A stretch of DNA of 64,000 nt from positions 1-64,000 of the forward strand of contig NZ_JAFREN010000012.1 in NCBI RefSeq assembly GCF_017377505.1, read 5' to 3'. This document shows, piece after piece, positions 16,505 through 25,414 of this stretch. The DNA is from Enterococcus sp. DIV0212c (lineage in GTDB: Bacteria > Bacillota > Bacilli > Lactobacillales > Enterococcaceae). The notes beneath the pieces are model-generated. The model was not told the origin of the DNA and did not search any database. It worked only from the letters and a program-made list of their open reading frames with translations. Each line of letters begins with the position of its first letter. Position 1 is the first letter of the stretch. Position numbers and translations under genes: made by a program.

Positions 16505-17350
16505 CTACCAAAAGAAATCTTTCAATAATTGAACGACTTTCTGGTTTTCAACTAACTCACTGTGACTTGTATTTTCTCCTTGAATCAGCACTTCTTGATA
16601 CTCGGCTACTTGATCCTGAAAAATATATCTTCCAGAAAAAACACTTTGTACCGGAACTGTATTGTCCGATGCTGTATCATCAACTTCTCCAGCGATATTT
16701 AACATCTCAATCGTATTAGGGATATTTTCCAGATTCTTTAAATAGCCTTTGAGCAGATCGCTGGTTTCTTTTAGTTGTGTAAAGGAAATTGCGGCTTCAT
16801 TGTATTTTTCTGATGTATCATTATATGGTGTTCCTAAAGTTATCAGTTTGGCTAATTTTGGATCGGTGGCTTGTTGAAATTCTTCTAGGTAAGAAGTAAT
16901 CACTAATCCACCATTGGAATGTCCTAGATAGTTGTATGTTTCAAATGAATATTTTTCTTGAATATAGCTTAACGCCAATTGATACCATTTTCCTTGAACA
17001 GGTAACGTGCTGTTACTACTGTCTTTAAACGCAATCACGATCATGGGATGATTCGTTGAACTAGTTAGTTTTCCTTTAGAAGAAACAGTTCCGTCTGTTG
17101 CTACTGTAACTTTTAACACGTCAGCTTTGGGGTCTAACGATTTGATCAATCCATTAAATCTATTTACCGTTCCGTTAGTCCCTGGAACCAAAATCGTTGG
17201 CGCTTGAATTTCTACTGGTTCACTATTTTGCACAAATTTTTCAGCAAATGCCGTTAAACTTTTTTGAAATAAAAGAAAGAGCATCAGAACAACACCTACA
17301 ATCAAAAATATTTTAGGAAGCTTTCTTTTTATGTTTTTAGTATTATTCAC
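16505..17350 (-). CDS. Membrane-anchored alpha/beta hydrolase (DUF915 type)
   Basis: A 281-residue paralogue of the lipoprotein at 6481-7347. It has an N-terminal membrane anchor (about residues 13-33) instead of a lipobox. It keeps the family core: APTILVPGTNGTVNRF, the SKGKLT segment, nucleophile elbow GHSNGG, LITLGTPYND, IAGEVDDTASDNTVPV with the acid, and a final His in NTSHSELVEN. It is probably a cell-surface esterase of unknown substrate and appears monocistronic. Confidence 0.82.
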   Translation of the reverse strand: MNNTKNIKRKLPKIFLIVGVVLMLFLLFQKSLTAFAEKFVQNSEPVEIQAPTILVPGTNGTVNRFNGLIKSLDPKADVLKVTVATDGTVSSKGKLTSSTNHPMIVIAFKDSSNSTLPVQGKWYQLALSYIQEKYSFETYNYLGHSNGGLVITSYLEEFQQATDPKLAKLITLGTPYNDTSEKYNEAAISFTQLKETSDLLKGYLKNLENIPNTIEMLNIAGEVDDTASDNTVPVQSVFSGRYIFQDQVAEYQEVLIQGENTSHSELVENQKVVQLLKDFFW

Positions 17351-17433
17351 GACGTTTCCCTCCTCTTACAAGGAAAGTGTACGCCTCGAAACTTAAACGA
17401 AAATTAAACACAAAATAAAGAGAACAATTTAGC

Positions 17434-18060
17434 TTAAGAGATTAAAAACGATTCATCCATACTCTTGTCTTTGTTAAAATGCTTGCCATGAACATCAATC
17501 ACCGCATGCCATTCTTTACATAAATCATGCGGAATTCCTTCGGTCAAATGAATAAAATCCTTACGCATTTCTTCATATGTCTTATATGGGCCAAAACCTA
17601 AACGATTAAATAGTCGAATCGCATATTGATCCGCGATAAACACATTTCGTTCAAAGATATAAAGGAGCATCGCATCTGCTGTTTCTGAACCGACACCTTT
17701 GATCGTCAACAGCTCTTTTCTAAGTTCCTCAGTGGAGTATGCACGAAATTTATCAAAATCACTACCATGAGAAACAAACCAGCTGATCAAGGCTTTGATA
17801 TAGTTACTTTTTTGGGTGAAAAATCCTGCTGGACGAATCAGTTCTTGTAGTGTTTCCAATTCGATTTCCTGAAGACTTTCTACGGTTAAATAAGGTTCTA
17901 AATTTGCTAAAGCTTTATGGGCATTTTTTTCAGTTGTTTGCTGGATTAGGATCATCGAAACCCAATCAGAGATACGATTCTTATCTTCCCACCAGTATTG
18001 AAAACCGTAATGCGCAACCAAGTTATTTAACACTTGTTGCTTCTCTTTATCTGATTTCAT
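17434..18060 (-). CDS. HhH-GPD base-excision DNA repair protein (endonuclease III-like)
   Basis: A 208-residue helix-hairpin-helix glycosylase. The hairpin reads LLTIKGVGSETADAMLLY, followed by VFIADQYAIRLFNRLG, where the Asp is the catalytic acid of the superfamily. The usual Nth Lys is absent, suggesting a monofunctional glycosylase. The C-terminal four-Cys iron-sulfur loop of Nth/MutY is also missing. The N-terminal WWEDKNRISDWVSMILIQQTT region matches the MagIII/YhjD-like branch. It probably removes damaged bases; the specificity is unknown. Confidence 0.8.
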   Translation of the reverse strand: MKSDKEKQQVLNNLVAHYGFQYWWEDKNRISDWVSMILIQQTTEKNAHKALANLEPYLTVESLQEIELETLQELIRPAGFFTQKSNYIKALISWFVSHGSDFDKFRAYSTEELRKELLTIKGVGSETADAMLLYIFERNVFIADQYAIRLFNRLGFGPYKTYEEMRKDFIHLTEGIPHDLCKEWHAVIDVHGKHFNKDKSMDESFLIS

Positions 18061-18136
18061 ATTTATTCACTCCTTTATTATCACATAAAAAAACTTGAAT
18101 CAAAATAATTAAATCCTGACCCAAGCCGTATCATTG

Positions 18137-18817
18137 TTATTCAGTTATTTCTCTTTCTTTTGTGATCATGATCACGCCATCACCTAATGGCAATAAAGTC
18201 GATGTCAAATCTGGATGAGTCATGACTGTATCTAAGAATTGATTCAACTTTCTATGAATTGTTCTTTGGCTGCGTGGAATTTCCTCGATTGGGTCTAAAA
18301 TCGTTCCTGCTTGGAAAACATCATCCACCATCAAGACACCGCCAACACGTAATAAACGTAAACATTCCGGTAAGAATTCGATATATTTAGATTTCGCACT
18401 GTCCATAAAAATAAAATCATAAGGTCCAGTTAAAGTAGGTAAAACTTCTGCCGCTTGTCCTTCTAACAACGTTACTTTGTCTGTTAAACCTAAACGTTCA
18501 TAAGTTACTTTCGCTTTTCTGATCATTACATCAAATCGATCGATCGTAGTGACATGTCCATCTTCTCCAACGTATTGTGCCATCAGGCTAGAAGAAAAAC
18601 CGATTGCAGTTCCAATTTCTAGAATATTTTTAGGTTTGATTTGATCTAAGAAAAATTGCAGAAATACAACTGTTTCATGAGGAATAATCGGCACTCCAGC
18701 AACGTGTGCTTCTTCTTCGATCACACCTAATTCTCCTTGGATCTTTTTTTGTTTATTTCGCATAAAATCAACTAGTTCTTGTTTTACAACTGGTCGATGC
18801 ATCATTTCGTTTCGCAT
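18137..18817 (-). CDS. SAM-dependent O-methyltransferase (TrmR/YrrM-like)
   Basis: A 226-residue class I methyltransferase of the O-methyltransferase family 3. It has ILEIGTAIGFSSSLMAQYVG for SAM binding, VTTIDRFD, YDFIFMDSAKSKY and VLMVDDVFQAG metal-binding segments. Such Firmicute proteins include TrmR, which methylates 5-hydroxyuridine in tRNA, and the sequence fits that group. The ATG at 18817 follows AAAAGGAG; the longer frame upstream lacks a start signal. A second family member lies at 46879-47544. Confidence 0.82.
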   Translation of the reverse strand: MRNEMMHRPVVKQELVDFMRNKQKKIQGELGVIEEEAHVAGVPIIPHETVVFLQFFLDQIKPKNILEIGTAIGFSSSLMAQYVGEDGHVTTIDRFDVMIRKAKVTYERLGLTDKVTLLEGQAAEVLPTLTGPYDFIFMDSAKSKYIEFLPECLRLLRVGGVLMVDDVFQAGTILDPIEEIPRSQRTIHRKLNQFLDTVMTHPDLTSTLLPLGDGVIMITKEREITE

Positions 18818-18945
18818 AATATTCGCTCCTTTTCGCTTCTTTATTATACGAATAGAAAGATACGATGTCAAAAGAGAAAACAAGAAATTTTTCTGTGAAT
18901 GGGACATAACTCTTCAAGTTACATCCCCCACTCACTTAGAATCCG

Positions 18946-18981
18946 AATAAAAGCTGGGAACAGAAGCAACTCCGTCCCAGC
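18946..18981 (-). terminator. Terminator of the PadR/DUF1048 unit
   Basis: GCTGGGA and TCCCAGC form the stem, followed on the minus strand by TTTTATT. It begins 20 nt after the DUF1048 gene stop. A second imperfect inverted repeat (GGGACATAACT...) lies at 18901-18928. Confidence 0.8.
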
Positions 18982-19000
18982 CTCAAAATACTTTTTACTT

Positions 19001-19363
19001 CTATTCATCACCTAATTTTTTTGCGATCCGTTCATTCATTTTTCTTTTCAATTCATTGATTCGGTTGCGTGCTTGCATTTCATCTAGCGTATTTTCTGCA
19101 AAGGAGCCAACATCTTCACCGACTAATTGTAAAACAGGAATATTATTTGCTGCACCTTCTTCAAAAAATTCTAGAAGATCCAACATTACTGGTAACATAT
19201 CCATGCCGTCTCCTGCAGTAAATTCCCACAAAAATTTTTGAATTTCTTTATAAACCATTTGGTACTCATCAGGAAGTTCTCTCAATCGGGCGATTTGCTT
19301 ATTGTACTTTACTTTATCTGCATGCACTTGTTTGAAATAATTGAAAATATTTTTATTTTTCAT
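19001..19363 (-). CDS. DUF1048-family protein
   Basis: A 120-residue soluble helical protein recognised as DUF1048 (segments like YNKQIARLRELPDEYQMVYKEIQKFLW and a charged helical C-terminus). Its function is unknown. It overlaps the upstream PadR gene by 11 bp, so the two are translated together; this pairing with a PadR regulator is common in Firmicutes. It may be a target or co-factor of that regulator. No membrane segment or catalytic motif is seen. Confidence 0.8.
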   Translation of the reverse strand: MKNKNIFNYFKQVHADKVKYNKQIARLRELPDEYQMVYKEIQKFLWEFTAGDGMDMLPVMLDLLEFFEEGAANNIPVLQLVGEDVGSFAENTLDEMQARNRINELKRKMNERIAKKLGDE

Positions 19364-19688
19364 TCTCTTTTCTCTCCTTTAATTTTTCAATCTGTCCTGA
19401 AATAAATCCCCAGCGTTGCCAAAATAAATCGAGTTCTTTTTGTCCGTTCTCATTCAGTGAATAAAACTTTCGCATAGGTCCTACATTGGATTTTTTCTTC
19501 GTAACAGTTACTAAATTCTTTTTTTCTAAACGTAAAAGTATCGTATAAACCGTTCCTTCAACGATATCTTCAAACCCATATTCTTGTAACTTGTTGGTTA
19601 TTTCATAGCCATAGGTTTCGTGCCGATCGATAATTTCCAGAATGACACCTTCTAGAACACCCTTGAGCATTTCTGTTGTCCCGTTCAT
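19353..19688 (-). CDS. PadR-family transcriptional regulator
   Basis: A 111-residue winged-helix PadR protein. ILEIIDRHETYGYEITNKLQ is the N-terminal helix-turn-helix part, GTVYTILLRLEKKNLV the recognition helix, and RKFYSLNENGQKEL the wing, followed by a short dimer helix. I place the start at the ATG at 19688, which has AGGTG at 9 nt; the longer frame adds 34 residues without homology to PadR. It is co-transcribed with the DUF1048 gene from a strong promoter that it probably represses itself. Confidence 0.88.
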   Translation of the reverse strand: MNGTTEMLKGVLEGVILEIIDRHETYGYEITNKLQEYGFEDIVEGTVYTILLRLEKKNLVTVTKKKSNVGPMRKFYSLNENGQKELDLFWQRWGFISGQIEKLKERKENEK

Positions 19689-19761
19689 AATTTTCATCAC
19701 CTGTTCTTTCTTGTGATACTTAACATCCATCTCGCTACTCATTAATATTAAGTACAGGTAT

Positions 19762-19790
19762 ACAGTATAACTTAGTAGAGAGAATGTCAA
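19762..19790 (-). promoter_or_regulatory. Promoter of the padR-DUF1048 unit
   Basis: On the minus strand TTGACA (19785-19790), 17 nt, TACTGT (19762-19767). The -10 runs into CTGTATACCTGT, a partly symmetrical sequence that could be the PadR operator. Confidence 0.65.
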
Positions 19791-19814
19791 CTACTTTGTT
19801 TTGCTAAGTAGCCA

Positions 19815-19859
19815 TAAAAACACCTGCAGTAAAACTATTCTCTAGTTTTACTGCAGGTG
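19815..19859 (-). terminator. Terminator of the lipoate ligase unit
   Basis: CACCTGCAGTAAAACTA and its exact complement form a 17-bp stem with a 5-nt loop, followed on the minus strand by TTTTT. Confidence 0.92.
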
Positions 19860-19875
19860 CCGTATTTTCCACATC

Positions 19876-20880
19876 TTAATAAAGCAAGCCGACCAAATCT
19901 TCTTTTTCAATATTACCAAAGTATTTTTTAATATCGATTTGATCCACCGCAGCTTCGATCGCTGCTTTTTCGTATTTTGTACCTGTCAAAATTTCTTCTA
20001 CGTCTTTAATTTCACCTAGTCCAAAGAAATCGCCAAAGACTTTGATTTCTTTGATCACGCCGTCTCCAACATTCATTTGTGCATCGATGGAACCAATTGG
20101 AAAGCGTTGATGACGTTCTAAGTTAAAGGCTGGTGATTTACCATAATTCCAATCCCAGTTACGGTAATATTCGTCAGAGATTTTGTTGATTTTTTCCCAG
20201 TCCTCATCCGTTAATTCATAGGTTTTCACTTGGTCAACAGAGTCGACACCAAAGATTTTCAATAAAATATCTTCACGAAATTCTTCTGTTGTCATATCTT
20301 GTTTATCTGCTGGCAAGAATGGTTTGATATTGGTTACCCGTGAACGAACAGATTTGATTCCTTTTGATTCGATTTTATCTTTGCGAACTTTTAATGTGTT
20401 AACTACTTCATCAATATCGCTGTCAAACATCAATGTGCCGTGAGCAAACATTCTTCCAGCCGTTGCATACATCGCATTTCCAGAAAATTTCATCCCATCG
20501 ATAACTAAATCGTTACGGCCTTTTAACTCAGCACCAGAAACTCCAAGCTCGTGCAATGCTTGAATGATTGGTTGTGTTACCTTCGCAAAATCACGGAAAG
20601 AATTACCATCATCCGGCATAATAAAACTAAAATTCAAATTTCCATGATCATGGTACACAGCACCACCGCCGCTTAATCGACGAACCACATGAATCCCGTG
20701 TTCATCTACATATTCTTTATTGATTTCTTCGATTGTATTTTGATTGCGTCCGATGATGATTGAAGGGTCATTGATATAAAATAATAAAATTGGTTCATCT
20801 AAAGGTTTTTCTTTTAATAAATACGTTTCGATCGCTAAGTTGACTCTTGGGTCGTTATTTTCATTTGGTACAAAAATCAC
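19876..20880 (-). CDS. lplA: Lipoate--protein ligase
   Basis: A 334-residue LplA/LplJ-type ligase. It shows SIIIGRNQNTIEEIN, the lipoate-binding RRLSGGGAVYHDHGNLNFSF loop, the lysine-containing GRNDLVIDGMKFSGNA, and a C-terminal accessory domain (about 250-334). It activates lipoate with ATP and attaches it to E2 subunits or GcvH. It is 13 nt downstream of an MBL-fold gene and probably co-transcribed. Enterococci may carry two lipoate ligases; which of them this is cannot be decided here. Confidence 0.94.
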   Translation of the reverse strand: MIFVPNENNDPRVNLAIETYLLKEKPLDEPILLFYINDPSIIIGRNQNTIEEINKEYVDEHGIHVVRRLSGGGAVYHDHGNLNFSFIMPDDGNSFRDFAKVTQPIIQALHELGVSGAELKGRNDLVIDGMKFSGNAMYATAGRMFAHGTLMFDSDIDEVVNTLKVRKDKIESKGIKSVRSRVTNIKPFLPADKQDMTTEEFREDILLKIFGVDSVDQVKTYELTDEDWEKINKISDEYYRNWDWNYGKSPAFNLERHQRFPIGSIDAQMNVGDGVIKEIKVFGDFFGLGEIKDVEEILTGTKYEKAAIEAAVDQIDIKKYFGNIEKEDLVGLLY

Positions 20881-20893
20881 AGTTCACCACTCC

Positions 20894-21640
20894 TTAAATT
20901 TCGATCACTAAATTTTTCTCTGCTAAACTAACGGTTACTTGACTGCCAGCGGCTTTTTCAGCTTGTTGTTTCAACTCTTCTAAAGAGCCATGTTGAGGTA
21001 AATGAGTCAATATAAGTTCTTTGACACCAGCAGCTTTTGCGATTTCTCCTGATTCTTTTGAGGTAAAATGAGCATGATGATTTTCATTGCCTTCAAATAG
21101 ATAAGTATCAGCTAAAAAGACATCCGCATCTTTTGCAAAATCAACAAAACTTTCCAAATAACCAGAATCACCTGTAAAGACAAACACTTTGCCTGTTTTT
21201 TCTTCTACAAAACGCATCGCATAACAAGGTACAGGATGAATCGTTTTCATAAAAGTCACAAGGAAAGGTCCTAATTTTAATTCTTCTGCTTCAAAATAAG
21301 GAACGGCTTTTGACACATTTGGCATATTCAATGCTTCAAAGTGAACAGGGTCATCTGTATGTCCATAAATCGGCAAAACAGGCGTCGGTTCCATCACCGG
21401 ATATAATTGACGATAATACTGCAACACACCGAGATCTGCGATATGATCGTAATGATAATGGGACAAAATCACTGCATCTAATGTTAGTGGATCAAGATGC
21501 TCTTCTAAATTAACTAAGGTTGTACTTCCAGCATCTAACAATAGCTTAAAACCTTCAGACTCCAGCAAATAAGAACTGGTTCCTTCTCCTTTATAAGGAT
21601 AAGCACCTAAACAGCCTAAAACGGTTATTTTCAACTTCAT
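20894..21640 (-). CDS. MBL-fold metallohydrolase (RNase Z-like)
   Basis: A 248-residue metallo-beta-lactamase fold protein. The metal-binding HYHYDH motif lies in LSHYHYDHIADL, further ligands are HPVPCYAMR and FTGDSGY (Asp), and the final His is in LILTHLPQ. It is close to the RNase Z/YhfI family. YhfI-like genes commonly sit beside lplJ in Firmicutes, as here. The substrate is unknown; it could be a cyclic nucleotide or RNA phosphodiesterase. Confidence 0.88.
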   Translation of the reverse strand: MKLKITVLGCLGAYPYKGEGTSSYLLESEGFKLLLDAGSTTLVNLEEHLDPLTLDAVILSHYHYDHIADLGVLQYYRQLYPVMEPTPVLPIYGHTDDPVHFEALNMPNVSKAVPYFEAEELKLGPFLVTFMKTIHPVPCYAMRFVEEKTGKVFVFTGDSGYLESFVDFAKDADVFLADTYLFEGNENHHAHFTSKESGEIAKAAGVKELILTHLPQHGSLEELKQQAEKAAGSQVTVSLAEKNLVIEI

Positions 21641-21742
21641 CGACCTCCTTGATTATTCTTCGCTTAATGGTAACATAAAAACGGAAAATAGAGACAATTA
21701 TTTATCCTGATTTTATTTTCCTTTAACTATTTTGGGATTCAT

Positions 21743-21780
21743 AAAAAAACAGAACATATCTGATTACAGATTGTCCTGCT
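21743..21780 (-). terminator. Terminator of the DUF975 gene
   Basis: The stem GCAGGACAATCTG/CAGATATGTTCTGT has one weak pair, followed on the minus strand by seven T. It is one of the recurring GGACA-type hairpins of the window. Confidence 0.85.
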
Positions 21781-21790
21781 TTTCTTAATA

Positions 21791-22588
21791 TTAATCAACT
21801 AAAACTGGTGCGCCTTTTTCTTCACGGGCGGTATCATAAAAACTGGCAATCGCCACATCATGATATGGAATCACCCATAATAAACCAATTCCGAAGACTA
21901 AAGCACCAATAATAAACCAACCGATAAATGAAAGTTGTAGAAGTAAATATTGACCAAAACGGCCTTTCATTAAGAATAATGCATACTTGAGCGCATCTCC
22001 TACAGATAATTCAGGATCATCCATTTTGACCCACACTGCAAATTGAAAAACACCGCTGACAAACACACCCACAAAAATCATTAAAAATGCAAAAACAATT
22101 AATAGTATGGCTAAAACGATGTCTCCACCCATTTGAGATTGAAATTGATCAACTGAGACGGTGTTGAACATTAAACCAAAATACATAGCTGTCCCATAAG
22201 ATAAAAGGACTGGTAACAAGACTATTAAATTTAATAATAATTCAACAAGATATTGCGTAATATTAATCAATAACATCGGAATATAAAACTTTCCTTGAAA
22301 AATAGTTGTTAGCATTCCAGCCTGAACTTTTTTCCCTCGTAAAACTTGTAGTGCACAGTAATAAGTACCATAAGTAATTGCGAAAAAAATAAAGTTATTT
22401 AATAAGAAAGACATAACATTATTTCCAGCACTCTCTTTTGGTAAGTTTGCAAAACCTGCTACTAATGTACCAATAATAAACCGGATAAATACTGCTAAAA
22501 ACGTAATCCAAGCCATCAATCCCCATTGATTTTTCAACGAGATTCTCGCTTGTTCTCGATGCATTGCATTTGTAATCTGACTTTTCAT
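21791..22588 (-). CDS. DUF975-family integral membrane protein
   Basis: A 265-residue protein with about six hydrophobic segments recognised as DUF975 (N-terminal SLKNQWGLMAWITFLAVF, conserved GDALKYALFLMKGRFGQYLLLQL segment, C-terminal IPYHDVAIASFYD). Its function is unknown. The ATG at 22588 has AGAGG about 10 nt upstream; the in-frame GTG at 22600 overlaps that SD. The gene begins 20 nt after the M42 peptidase stop and may be co-transcribed with it. Confidence 0.82.
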   Translation of the reverse strand: MKSQITNAMHREQARISLKNQWGLMAWITFLAVFIRFIIGTLVAGFANLPKESAGNNVMSFLLNNFIFFAITYGTYYCALQVLRGKKVQAGMLTTIFQGKFYIPMLLINITQYLVELLLNLIVLLPVLLSYGTAMYFGLMFNTVSVDQFQSQMGGDIVLAILLIVFAFLMIFVGVFVSGVFQFAVWVKMDDPELSVGDALKYALFLMKGRFGQYLLLQLSFIGWFIIGALVFGIGLLWVIPYHDVAIASFYDTAREEKGAPVLVD

Positions 22589-22607
22589 TTGAACTATCAC
22601 CTCTTTT

Positions 22608-23690
22608 TTAGTAACTGCGAAGCTTATCTACTGTTTCTTGATCTAATCGCTTAACAACTTCTGTAACTAGTTTGACTGTATTTAAATAATCATCTTCATG
22701 AATCATCGAAGTATGAGAATGTAAGTAACGCACAGGAACTGTGATTGCTAATGATGGTACGCCATTTCTGCTTAAGTGCATCCTACCTGCATCTGTCCCT
22801 CCACCTGTAATCACAGTGTATTGGAAAGGAATATTGTTTTCTTCAGCTACTTGAATCACAAAATCACGTAATTTTTTGTGAGGAATCATAGACGCATCGA
22901 AAATTAGGATTTGCGGTCCTTTCCCTAATTTAGAATCGGCTTCTTTCGGCGTCATTCCCGGTGTGTCACCAGCAGTTCCAGTATCTAGGGCAAAAGCAAT
23001 ATCTGGATCAACTAAATGAGTGCTCGTTTGTGCACCGCGCAAGCCAACTTCTTCTTGTACGTCGCTTCCCGCAAATATGATATTAGGATGTTTATCTGTC
23101 GCTAAATTTTCTAAAACTTTTAAAGATACAGCTGTACCAATGCGATTATCCCAAGCTTTGGCTAACATAAATTTAGTATCATTCATCCTGCGATATTCAA
23201 TATATGGAGTGATCATATCACCTGGTTTAATGCCCCACTCAGCTACTTGCTTATCACTTGATGCACCAATATCAATGAACATATCTGCAACATCATAAGG
23301 CTGTTTTCTAGCTTCTGCGGACAACACATGAGGCGGTTTTGACCCAATCACACCATGAAATACATCACCTTTACCTGTTTTGATCTGCACTTGTTGAGCC
23401 AACATCACTTGACCCCACCAGCCACCAAGGGTTTGGAATTTAATAAACCCTTTTTCTGTGATTTGTGTCACCATAAAACCGACTTCATCTAAGTGTCCTG
23501 AGAAAAAGACTTTTGGTCCTTCTTTATCCCCAACACGTTTGGCGATAATACTGCCTAAACCATCATACATAATTTTATCCGCAAAAGGTTCTGCGTATTT
23601 TTTAAATATCTCTCTGACTTCTCCTTCATTGCCAGGTACCCCTTTGGCATTTGTTAATTCAATTAACATCTTCTCTTCTTTTTTATCCAA
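22608..23690 (-). CDS. pepA: M42-family glutamyl aminopeptidase
   Basis: A 360-residue M42 metallopeptidase of normal length. Metal ligands and catalytic residues are seen in [11 protein letters not shown], the [13 protein letters not shown] segment (bridging Asp), [13 protein letters not shown] (the catalytic Glu-Glu), [10 protein letters not shown], and the terminal RYLHSHTSM His. It removes N-terminal acidic residues from peptides in the cytoplasm. The likely start is TTG at 23690 with GGAAGGGAG at 9 nt; an ATG seven codons further in is the alternative. Confidence 0.92.
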   Translation of the reverse strand: MDKKEEKMLIELTNAKGVPGNEGEVREIFKKYAEPFADKIMYDGLGSIIAKRVGDKEGPKVFFSGHLDEVGFMVTQITEKGFIKFQTLGGWWGQVMLAQQVQIKTGKGDVFHGVIGSKPPHVLSAEARKQPYDVADMFIDIGASSDKQVAEWGIKPGDMITPYIEYRRMNDTKFMLAKAWDNRIGTAVSLKVLENLATDKHPNIIFAGSDVQEEVGLRGAQTSTHLVDPDIAFALDTGTAGDTPGMTPKEADSKLGKGPQILIFDASMIPHKKLRDFVIQVAEENNIPFQYTVITGGGTDAGRMHLSRNGVPSLAITVPVRYLHSHTSMIHEDDYLNTVKLVTEVVKRLDQETVDKLRSY

Positions 23691-23787
23691 AGTATAAAAC
23701 TCCCTTCCAAATATAGATCCAAATGTATTATACCATTCCTCTCTATTAAATCTAAAAATAAGCTATCTAGAACGATTTATGGGCGTA

Positions 23788-23841
23788 CAAAAAAACAAGA
23801 GAGCAAGACAAAAGTATAAAATACTTTTGCCCCACCCTCCC
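23788..23841 (-). terminator. Terminator of the dlt operon
   Basis: CAAAAGTAT and ATACTTTTG form the stem core, extended by partly paired GGG and CTT flanks. A T run (TTTTTTT) follows on the minus strand. Confidence 0.85.
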
Positions 23842-23857
23842 TAAACGAAAGCTTTAA

Positions 23858-25129
23858 CTATTTTTTTATATCTTCAGGCTCTTTTTGTTGCCATTCTTTT
23901 GAATAAAATGAACTATCAAGCTGATATTTCGGTGTTTTAGTCGAACTATTTTCAAGAAATGGCTTGATTCGTTGATCGGCAGCTAGCCAACCTCGCCAAC
24001 CTAAGTGAATTGTATCTGCCATAAAATATTTTGTATCAGAATTTTTTGTAAAATCGGCAATGTTGTTAAAGCCCTGACTTTCCAATTGATACTTAACTTT
24101 TTTAGCAAAACCTTGCAGCATTTCTTGTGAAAGTCCTGTAAAATTCGACCAATTTTTATTAACTGGTGGAATAATAAACAAGACTTCTGCATTATCCTGA
24201 GCTAACTGACTTAAGACTAATTGTAAATCCGAAAATTCAGGGGAAAAACGATAATCCCAATTTACTTGAGAATTCTCTAAACTATTTAATTTCTTCTTTA
24301 ATCGTTTATCAAAGAATGGATTGGAAATTTCAAATGAATTGTTGTTTGTTGCCTTTTGACCGATTTTTTCAGCTAGTTGATCTAACTCGTTCACATCATA
24401 GGTATCGGGCAAACGACGTTCAGCTTTTTCAATCGCTTTATCTTTGTTTATCATACCGATTTTTCCAAATAATTCATCTTCACGTGAAAACATATTAAAC
24501 ATCAAATCAATATACCGCTTATCCGATGCACTCGGCAAGGTTCCTGAAATAATCGATTTTAAAGCACTGTCTAAACGCTTGTCTTCTTTTACTTTGGGAA
24601 AATCCATTAAACGCGTTGCAAGGTACTTATCATCAGGCGTTATTTTTTTTAGATCACTGACCCATTGGTAGGTTTGCAACTCAGAATAATACGCATTGAA
24701 ATAGTCATTAGTCACACCCTCTTTTACAAACCATTGTGGTGAAATAATAAAAACTACTTTTTTATGAGAAAGATTTTTTCCCATCGACTGCATCATCAAG
24801 GCTTGTGTTAAAGACTGAGTTCCTGGCGCTCCTAATAAAAATGGGCGATAATTCCGATCATATTTATCTGCTAAAACTGACGGATGAAATGGACTGATCC
24901 GACTCAGCTCAGAAGAACCAAAAAATGGAACATACTCTTTTGAACCGATCGCTTTATTTTTGATTGCATTTCCTCTTAGGACGTTGGTTGCCATAGATGT
25001 AGATGCATCGGCTAAAACACGCTTGCTATCCATGTCTATTTTGAACGGCGCAAAGAAAAAAACAATAAGCAGAACCGCAGAAATCAGGATCGGTCCAAAA
25101 ATTCCAAAGATTTTTTTCTTCATACTCAT
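23858..25129 (-). CDS. dltD: D-alanyl-lipoteichoic acid biosynthesis protein DltD
   Basis: A 423-residue DltD. It has an N-terminal membrane anchor (about 9-28) and an extracellular SGNH-like hydrolase domain: the nucleophile Ser in FFGSSELSRISPFHPS, and Asp/His in DTIHLGWRGW near residue 370. It catalyses the final transfer of D-alanine to teichoic acid outside the cell. It overlaps the dltC stop by one base. It is last of five genes before a terminator. Confidence 0.97.
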   Translation of the reverse strand: MSMKKKIFGIFGPILISAVLLIVFFFAPFKIDMDSKRVLADASTSMATNVLRGNAIKNKAIGSKEYVPFFGSSELSRISPFHPSVLADKYDRNYRPFLLGAPGTQSLTQALMMQSMGKNLSHKKVVFIISPQWFVKEGVTNDYFNAYYSELQTYQWVSDLKKITPDDKYLATRLMDFPKVKEDKRLDSALKSIISGTLPSASDKRYIDLMFNMFSREDELFGKIGMINKDKAIEKAERRLPDTYDVNELDQLAEKIGQKATNNNSFEISNPFFDKRLKKKLNSLENSQVNWDYRFSPEFSDLQLVLSQLAQDNAEVLFIIPPVNKNWSNFTGLSQEMLQGFAKKVKYQLESQGFNNIADFTKNSDTKYFMADTIHLGWRGWLAADQRIKPFLENSSTKTPKYQLDSSFYSKEWQQKEPEDIKK

Positions 25130-25365
25130 TATTGTAATGCTTTCACTTGCTCGATGACTTTATTTGGTGTGTTCCATAAATCGCGGTCAAATTCTGAAAC
25201 TGGTACTTGTACACCTAATTGTCCATCAATTTCAACTAACAACTGAACTGTTGCTAGTGAATCCATCAAGCCTTCTTCAAATAAATCAACATCTCTATTT
25301 TCTTTAACTTCATCAGTACCAGCAATTTCTTCTAAAATATCTAAAATGGTTTCTTCTATGTTCAT
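25129..25365 (-). CDS. dltC: D-alanine--poly(phosphoribitol) ligase carrier protein DltC
   Basis: A 78-residue acyl-carrier-like protein. The phosphopantetheine-attachment serine is Ser36 in EGLMDSLATVQLL. It is loaded with D-alanine by DltA and docks with DltB at the membrane. Normal length and position between dltB and dltD. Confidence 0.97.
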   Translation of the reverse strand: MNIEETILDILEEIAGTDEVKENRDVDLFEEGLMDSLATVQLLVEIDGQLGVQVPVSEFDRDLWNTPNKVIEQVKALQ

Positions 25366-25414
25366 GTGTAGTTCTCCTCTGTCGTACAGTTTTTAGCTGT
25401 AGGTTATTTTGTTT

